64,000 nucleotides of DNA from Blastobasis lacticolella (Eukaryota > Arthropoda > Insecta > Lepidoptera > Blastobasidae): contig LR990061.1 of assembly GCA_905147135.1 (NCBI GenBank), positions 7,664,026-7,728,025 on the forward strand. Direction: 5' to 3'. Shown piece after piece: positions 57,263-64,000 of the stretch. The stretch's first letter is position 1; every line of letters begins with the position of its first letter. Under the pieces are notes generated by a model, which saw only the letters and a program-made list of their open reading frames with translations, had not been told where the DNA came from and did no database searches. The position numbers and the translations under genes were made by a program.

Positions 57263-57799
57263 CCTTAAATATGATTGGATTGGTCGATGGCTGGGTGGGC
57301 CCTGCATTATATTGGTGGACGGATGCTGGACTGGCTTGCTCTTTCTGTAGTTTTAGGTGTATTTTCTTAATTATACTAGATATGCGTATATAAATGCCGA
57401 GCACGGTCCAGCTCTGCCTGGCATTGTCGGGCGCTGTCCGGCTCTGTATTTGGCACGATCCGGCCGTGGTCGGCGTGGGTTGGATGTGCTGCGGCCATGG
57501 GGCGGCCCACGTATCATTGTGTGTTTCCTTCCTACTTTCCTACCTCCTTTTTGGCGATTGAAAGAGATATTTAATGTCCAAATTAATAAAGAAATTTTGA
57601 GTTTGAGCATGAGTCGAGATCGCAGATCACGAAGATGTGTTCCTGATTTGTACGGAGGACAAGCGTCAAATTCCATCATCTGTTAAACTAAACCACCATG
57701 TTTTTGAATAATAAAACTGTGGTGATTTTACATATATCTTAACGTTTCAATTACACTCTCTAATATAGTTGTTTAAGGACGTCCCTAATTACACGTCTA

Positions 57800-58290
57800 T
57801 CCATAAAATAAAAAAAGGCATTATAATATGATGCAGCATTTTAGATATTTAGGACACGTTTTGACCTCAGAGATGATGATAATATAGAACGGGAACGTAG
57901 AGTATTGTCAGTGAGAGCTAACATGATACCCCGCAGGTTTGCAAGATGTTCTAGGCAAGTTAAAATTAGTTTGTATCGTGCGTATAGTTCCGCTGTTTAT
58001 ATGTATAATTTTAGCCTGTGGAGGTGCTACACTTTGAAGTCGTACAACGCTCTTCGCGTTCACTATCTCCAACAATGCTTTCAGAATGTTATTGGCGCTA
58101 AGCCGGTACTGGAGTGCATCAGGGATGTTCGCAGAGGCTCGAGTAGATTGCTTTTTAACTATGATGCGGAAGAGAAATGCGTCCCTGGTGCCCCGGTGCT
58201 GGAATGTGGCAGCGGGATTCTGGGCATGTTTGCTGCCCGGTATGACAGCGAGTTTTAATACGTTAGGCGCTGCTGTCTAATCGCTCACGG
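57800..58290 (+). pseudogene. LINE reverse-transcriptase remnant (SASGMFAEARVD type)
   Basis: FRYLGHVLTSE, ERRVLSVRANMIPRRFARCS and LYRAYSSAVY in one frame; a shift then moves SASGMFAEARVDCFLTMMRK to the next. Confidence 0.75.
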
Positions 58291-58519
58291 GTTATTGAGT
58301 GGCAGGGTCTCAAGTCGTTAGTGGTGTTCATTTGAGATAGGTACCCATATTTATTATACATGTGACATTTTAATTGTATTTAAGTAAATGTCATTTTTCA
58401 TTTCGTAACCGACATTTATGAATTTATTGACATTATTAATTCTTTATGTATAGTTAAATACTAATCAAGTACATTTAACACTTTGTGTTGTCACTTCATG
58501 ATGGAACTCCATTTTTATA

Positions 58520-58595
58520 AATTAAATCACTTTTTGTACACTAGTTCCACTTTATTATAATAAAGTGGAACTAGTGTACAAAAAGTGATTTAATT
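58520..58595. repeat. Perfect 76-base palindrome
   Basis: AATTAAATCACTTTTTGTAC starts the left 38-base arm. The right arm is its exact complement with no loop (centre between 58557 and 58558). Confidence 0.95.
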
Positions 58596-58675
58596 CATAC
58601 TTGATTATTGATCATTTTAATGTAGTTGGTTTTATAATTTGATTTTGATAACTAGACTGTAATGAAATTATAAAA

Positions 58676-59340
58676 TTATTGAGTATCACCCACGCGTTGC
58701 CGACCCCGTAAAAACCTTTTAACCCCTTTCTTGAAGAACTCTCCAGGTAGTTCATTCCACAACCTTAGCGTGCGTGGGAGAAAGTTCCTTTGGAACCGCA
58801 TAGATCGCGACCAGTTTGGCTCCAAGGTGTGAGGCTGAACTCTCTGTCGGTGGCGAAAGGTACGATGATAGAACTTAGCTGTAGGCATCATGTCAAACAG
58901 TTCTTCAGAACAAACACCGTTGTACAAGCGGTAGAATACACAAAGGGAGGCGAAATCCCTCCGCTGACTCAGCGGCTCAATACCACTTGTGAGCATGGTA
59001 TCATCGACAATTCTCACAGCGCGCTTTTGGATCGAGTCACAAGGACCAAGCCGATATGCCGGTGCTCCCGCCCATAGATGAGAGCAATACTCCTAATGGG
59101 GTCTGACTTGAGCCTTGTAAAGGAGAAGTCGTTGCCCCGGCGTGAAGTATTGCTTTGTTCTGTTAAGCACACCCATCTTTTTAGAAGCGAGCTTGACCTT
59201 TTCTTCCAGGTGACTGCGAAACTCGATGTCACTAGAGATGTCGACACCTAGGATATGTATGCTCTTAGAGATGGCAAGCGGTGCGTCCTGGAACTGAGGA
59301 GCTACAACGAATGGAGTTTTCTTGGCGGTGAATGCGCATA
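58676..59340 (-). pseudogene. LINE reverse-transcriptase C-terminal remnant, long copy
   Basis: Minus frames: SKSIHILGVDISSDIEFRSH, EEKVKLASKK, then CDSIQKRAVRIVDDTML, ASLCVFYRLYNGVCSEELFD and LRLWNELPGEFFKKGVKRFL. At least one frameshift; part of the PGE region is deleted. It is the 3' coding end of the family at 29200-29490. Confidence 0.8.
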
Positions 59341-59475
59341 CTTACTTGAATAAATTAAATTAAATATATTGTCACACAATTATTGTAGACGATATTTTTT
59401 CAAATTTTTTTATCGCTCCCAGCTCGTATCAAAATAATGTATAAAAATAAAACTCTGTGCTTACAACAATATTAC

Positions 59476-59481
59476 TTTATT
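59476..59481 (-). terminator. Poly(A) signal of the lysine-rich gene
   Basis: AATAAA on the minus strand lies 28 bases past the TAG stop. Confidence 0.6.
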
Positions 59482-59508
59482 TATACTTAAATCTGCACAT
59501 TTGAACGT

Positions 59509-60829
59509 CTACTCGCCTTCTTCTGGATCATTGACGTTTTCCTCACGACTGGATTCATAGAATACATCACCAGCTCTGTCACCCGCAGACTTTACCGGAG
59601 TCTCACCGCTTTTCCCATCTTTTTTCTTCCCATCCTCTTTTGCTGCTGGACTGTCCTCTTTCTTCTTTAAGTTGCCTTTTTTGCTCTTATCATGGCTCTT
59701 TTTTGATTTTGCATCTTTCTTGTCATCTTCCTTTTTTGACGATTTATCTGCTGCTGCGCCCTTTTTCTTATCTTTTTCATCGCTTTCATCGCTGTCCTTG
59801 GTTTCAGCCTTTGCTGTCGTTGTTGAGTCAGCGCTGAAATTTACGTACACAATATTGTAGTAATATAATGTTCCACCAGGAAGATTGCAAAGGATTTACA
59901 TAACATATTATTGTACTCATACAAGTTATTTCAGAATTTCTCGTTACTATTTCGTCTAGGGCTCTATTTTTGAATTGCTCGTCTGAATTTAGACGGATTA
60001 CAATTTTGATTTTTGGAATAAAATATTACTGTTATCTCTCCTGGTAGACTGGCAGATAATGCTATTTTAGCTTTAAGTCCGCCAATGTACTGTTTGTGCA
60101 TGAAGTATAAATAAATAAAATATTAAATATATTTTTGATCACATTTTCTATACCAAAAGTGTACGGTTTAAATATAGGGAAAATCTGCATTATTTATCAA
60201 AATTTTTTTCATTCCGAAAATCAAAATTGAAATCAAATCAAGGCGAGCGATTCCAAAATAGGACCCCTGGTCTGCGTGGTGCTTATCGTGAATGCGTAAA
60301 TCGCTTTACAAATTCAATTATTAACAATGTTATTGGAAATCAAGTTTTCCTATAAATCCGATTTTCTGGTTAGGTATCCCTAGACATAAGGCAGTTGAAC
60401 TGACTTCATGAATAATCAAAATGGCGACAAGGATATTATTGAATGTACCGTAGCGCAAATATAAATAGACATGCCGCCAAAAGGGACACTACTGAAGAAA
60501 TTACACTTGACTGGTTTCTTCTAACACTGGTTACTTCGGACATTTTCAGGAGCTCGGGAGCATAACACTATCATACAGTCCCACGCCGCGTCTGTCTGCC
60601 TGTTCGCGATAAACTCAAAAAATACTGAAGGGATTTTCATGCGGTTTTTATCAATAGACAGAGTGATTCATGGGGAAAGTTTGGGTGTTTAATTAGTTAA
60701 GTTGAGAAGCCGGGGCGGGTCGCTAGTACCTACATAAAATGTACATAACATGATTCTTCATATTAGTTATAAATTATGGTTTACCTGGGGTTCTGTCTCA
60801 GTAAAGGTTTCTCTGCCCTTTCGTCATCA
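59509..60829 (-). CDS. Last two exons of an unidentified gene with a lysine-rich acidic/basic tail
   Basis: Exon 60829-60785 (45 bases, TTTCAG acceptor, GTAAAC donor) encodes DDERAEKPLLRQNP. It joins in phase to 59833-59509, which starts after ATTTCAG and ends in a TAG stop. The joined tail is about 120 residues of K, D, E and S in charge-patterned runs (KDSDESDEKDKKK, KSKKSHDKSKK), ending in NDPEEGE. It has no folded domain and looks like a cytoplasmic or nuclear disordered tail. The EKPLLRQNP segment resembles the juxtamembrane end of some transporters, but that is only an impression. The start lies to the right, probably beyond the window. AATAAA (minus) is at 59481-59476. Confidence 0.65.
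60585..60728 (+). mobile_element. Helitron-like 3' end inside the lysine-rich gene's intron
   Basis: GAGAAGCCGGGGCGGGTCGC followed by TAGT; it lies 57 bases from the 60785 donor. Confidence 0.6.
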
Positions 60830-61781
60830 CTGAAATGCCAGAAAGACATAATTTCAAACATATTCATCTCTTTAAAAGGTTCGTGAGAATGAGTTTGTAC
60901 TTGTATGGGGCGTTATTACCTCAATAAAATATGAATTCATCTTCCTGGACTTATACCATTATTTATCAGCCGTTACATCCAGGTCCAGTCCAGCGAAATG
61001 TATGAAGATAACTTTATTGATAATTTTCAAATTATGGAGCTGACAATAAATAACACAGAAGGAAGATGAGGGACGTTGACATGGAACGGTTCCGTTTTTG
61101 AATTCGAACAGTTCGTGTATCTTCGTGTCTGATACAGAAGTAGCGCCAGCAAAGTAATAAGGGAAAATAAATTTTGTGCAATATTTTTTTTGTTTTTTAT
61201 TAAATACCTATTATATTTTTGGAACACAATACATAAAGAAATAATTTGTACTACCTATTTCTAAGTTTTCTAGTGTACAATAAATTGAAACTAATTAAAA
61301 GAAGTTAAAGTAGGCCTTACCCATACGGACGTACGTATGGGTATATTTGAATTAATGTAACGTTATTATCAATACACCCATTCTGTAAAATAATAGGGGT
61401 TTAATTATGAAGTTGCCGTTTTAAATGCCCATACATACATTTGCTCACAATTTTTTATTTTATAATATAAAACTAGTAATTGATTTGGAACATAGAGTAT
61501 ATCTAATTGATACTAAGTAATTTAAAATAAATAAAAAAGTACTTATAAAATTTATAAACATATAACATAGGTAGTTATATAGAAAATGACAGTTCAGTAA
61601 GTTAGCTTATTATTGTCCTATAATACCTACAAAGTTTCATCGTTATCGGATTACCCGTTTTTAAGAAATTAAAATTTACGCTTGTATAACAATTTCAGTT
61701 TTGGTAATTTTCTCCGTACAAAACGGCAATTTCATATTTAAAGACCTAATACTACCTTGTCAATATTTATCTATACCAACG

Positions 61782-62255
61782 GCCGTAGCATGAGGTGAGT
61801 GAGAGCGATACATTTCACGTCACGTCACGTTATGTTACAAATGAAAATGCTTTATTATATATGGTAATGTAATCCTAATAAAACATATTTAACTGCATTT
61901 ACTGATACATTAATACATATGCATAGTTATTGAAGTTATAAGAATAACAAAAACTAAATAATTATATTAGAAATGGCCACCTTTGGCTTTGATACAGGCC
62001 GATCTCTGTCATCTTATCAATGAATGATAAATAAAGATGTAGGTTAACAAATGTCAATTTCGGTTGAGAAATATGGCACATTCCTGTTCGGCAAGGTGAA
62101 AAATAGTCAACTCACGCACGAGGTGAGATAGCTGTTACGTCACGTTCGCGCCTCATGTTTGCAGGGTTGACAAAATTTCAAAATGGTGGATATATCACAC
62201 GATTTGACGTTTAGATGTGAGATGTGTCGCTCTCACTCGCTTCATGCTACTGCCG
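61782..62255. mobile_element. MITE with GTAGCATGAxGxGAGTGAGA ends
   Basis: Left CCGTAGCATGAGGTGAGTGA and right TCACTCGCTTCATGCTACTG pair over about 28 bases with few mismatches. CACGTCACG motifs lie inside. Confidence 0.78.
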
Positions 62256-63819
62256 AAAATCTCTGGCCATGAATCTATATTTATATTCGAAAAGTACCAA
62301 AAATGTAGAAAACTGCCGGTCAACAACTGAAACGTAATTAGTTTCGTAGAACGCTTCATTTTTAACATTTTCATTACCTAAGCTACACGACCATTGCTAG
62401 AGTAGTCATTGAAGCTTGGAATCTAGAATTCCATTGCAATAATAGAGAAGCTAAATTCTCAGGTTTCAAGAATTACTCCAGTGATTGTCGTATAGCTACC
62501 ATAATTCTATCGAACTACTGTCTATCTACTGTCGAAATTGCTACCATAACTTTGTTGGCCGGCACTTTCAAATTTGTGTACTTTTTGTATGGGCTGTGAA
62601 TGGTCTCCTTAAGCCCCTGCTTACTCCAGAGAATTCTTAAGAGACTCATGCCCGATTGCACTAAACTTAGGTGGCGTTTGGCGCCTAAATAAATTTAAAA
62701 TATTCCTAACAAGAAAATTAGATGAAATCTGAACTCGTTTGGTCACTCTTAACCTTATGACACCGATTTTGTGTCACCGCATAGGACTATCATCACCAAT
62801 TAGTGCAACCGTGCATTAATGTCGGTGTGTTGGTAAGAACAGGCCTAGCACTAATCATAGTTTGTAGTCTAAGGAGTTCAGTTCTGGGCTAGACGAGGGC
62901 CAATGTTCAGATCATAAATCCGGGACCAATCTTCCATTTAGTTTTCCACAATTCGTCTCGAAGAAAACTGTAATATAATGGATATTGTTCAAGCGTAATA
63001 TAATTATAAAGACAACTATGACTATGTGTTTCAATCGTAGATGATATGGCAAAAGTTTCCGCTTTCCATCAGACGGGCCGATCAAGTGGGCTTGTCACTG
63101 AGTGTATGAAAAGTCACTCGTAATAATTTAAACAGGTGTCCCGGAAATCAATGTCAAACCTGAACCGTTTCAAGTGATAGGCTAAGCTGACAGTTATACG
63201 AAAAATAAAAAAAATCTCGGTCATGTACTTTTCAAATTATAAGTATCAAAATCCAAATCGGAAAAACAGACACAAAAGACAGTCACGAGTCCTTTAAGTC
63301 CTATTACTACGAATATAAACTTTTCTTAGATGATTTTCTGTAACGTAACCATGAATAACCCATAATTATGTAAACAATAGTTTAAAATTAAACAATAAGT
63401 GCTTTAGTTTAAAAAAAATGTTAGCACAACATTTAATTCAAAATAAGTACGTCATTCAGTTTTAAACGACTGTCCAGAAAAATATAATAACACTATTTTG
63501 AAAATCGAAGTTTAGTTTGGATTTCAAAATCACACATGCTAGATTACTTTTTAATAAGAGAGAAAAAAGTATTATTTGACGAAACTCGATTTCTTGCCCT
63601 TGAAGAATTTAAAACTACACTAGCCGACTGACTTTACTTCATATTTGAACAATACATTAATTTCATTTCGAGAACATGACATGGCCCATTACCCGTTTCA
63701 GGCTTCAGGTTGATTTCACGGACATCCTGTATAAATCGTTGTTCGTTAGTCTCGCTAAAACTCAAGAACGGCTAGACCGAATTGAATTTTTTTTGTTTTG
63801 TTGGCCATAACACAGCATA

Positions 63820-63962
63820 GCTAGCACAAGCTTGCGCGTGAGAGCGACAAGCGAGTAAAGGCGCGATATAGATTCTGCTCTCTCTTTTGTCATAGTATTG
63901 AGATAATGAAATAAATTCTCGCTCGCTGCGCAAGCTATACCGCGAGCATACTTGTGCTAGCC
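63820..63962. mobile_element. CTAGCACAAG-type MITE, third copy
   Basis: CTAGCACAAG at 63821-63830 and CTTGTGCTAG at 63951-63960. The interior matches the GCGAG/TCTCTC layout of 11440-11583. Confidence 0.85.
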
Positions 63963-64000
63963 GTGCAAGGGTGGTTTGTATGCAAGAAAAAAAGGGTAGG

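Larger units (their letters stand above)
60830..64000. other. Right end of the window, no coding exon recognised
   Basis: AT-rich. It is probably an intron of the lysine-rich gene if that gene continues rightward. It contains two MITEs (61782-62255 and 63820-63962). Confidence 0.5.

Noticed and set aside
59640..59860. Plus-strand Leu/Phe/Ser-rich frames
   Set aside because: They are antisense to the lysine-rich exon and arise from its AAG codons.
61027..61227. 66-codon minus-strand frame
   Set aside because: It is in AT-rich sequence with no splice sites in phase and no recognisable motif.

Overview
This is animal nuclear DNA, almost certainly from a moth or butterfly (Lepidoptera). It is AT-rich, its genes are split by long introns, and the space between exons is packed with short non-autonomous repeats: tRNA-derived SINEs, foldback elements (MITEs), Helitron-like ends and decayed LINE tails. 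Nothing looks bacterial or viral.

Five exon sets can be supported. (1) A complete KCTD9 gene lies on the minus strand: six exons between 19377 and 8992, 405 codons, all GT-AG introns in phase. (2) A gene for an MTHFSD-type protein (formyl-THF cyclo-ligase-like domain plus RRM) lies on the plus strand in about twelve exons from 24587 to about 44.3-44.8 kb. It is divergent from KCTD9 across about 5.2 kb. (3) A small secreted protein of 221 codons lies on the plus strand in four exons, 48973-53006; it resembles the DUF1091/MD-2-like group. (4) The last two exons of an unidentified gene with a lysine-rich tail lie on the minus strand (60829-59509); the rest lies to the right, probably outside the window. 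(5) One isolated first exon with a signal peptide lies on the plus strand (56997-57145), with no partner exon found.

Layout: 1-9.0 kb repeats only; 9.0-19.4 kb KCTD9, with SINEs, MITEs, a Gypsy gag fragment and LINE scraps in its introns; 19.4-24.6 kb intergenic; 24.6-46.0 kb MTHFSD and its 3' UTR; 46-49 kb SINE and RTE-type LINE remnants; 49-53 kb the secreted-protein gene, whose first intron holds a SINE with perfect target-site duplications and a MITE nested inside another MITE; 53-59.5 kb LINE remnants and foldbacks; 59.5-64 kb the end of the lysine-rich gene and further MITEs.

The features most worth a second look are in MTHFSD. One intron uses a GC donor. Partial tandem copies of exons 8, 9 and 12 lie just upstream or downstream of their parents. 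The exon 8 copy keeps an acceptor and the reading frame and runs to a stop, so it could act as an alternative last exon that removes the RRM. The exon 9 copy is in frame with an open read-through of exon 9. The secreted-protein gene also needs a GC donor. No operon-like or defence-like system is present; the genes appear functionally unrelated neighbours.
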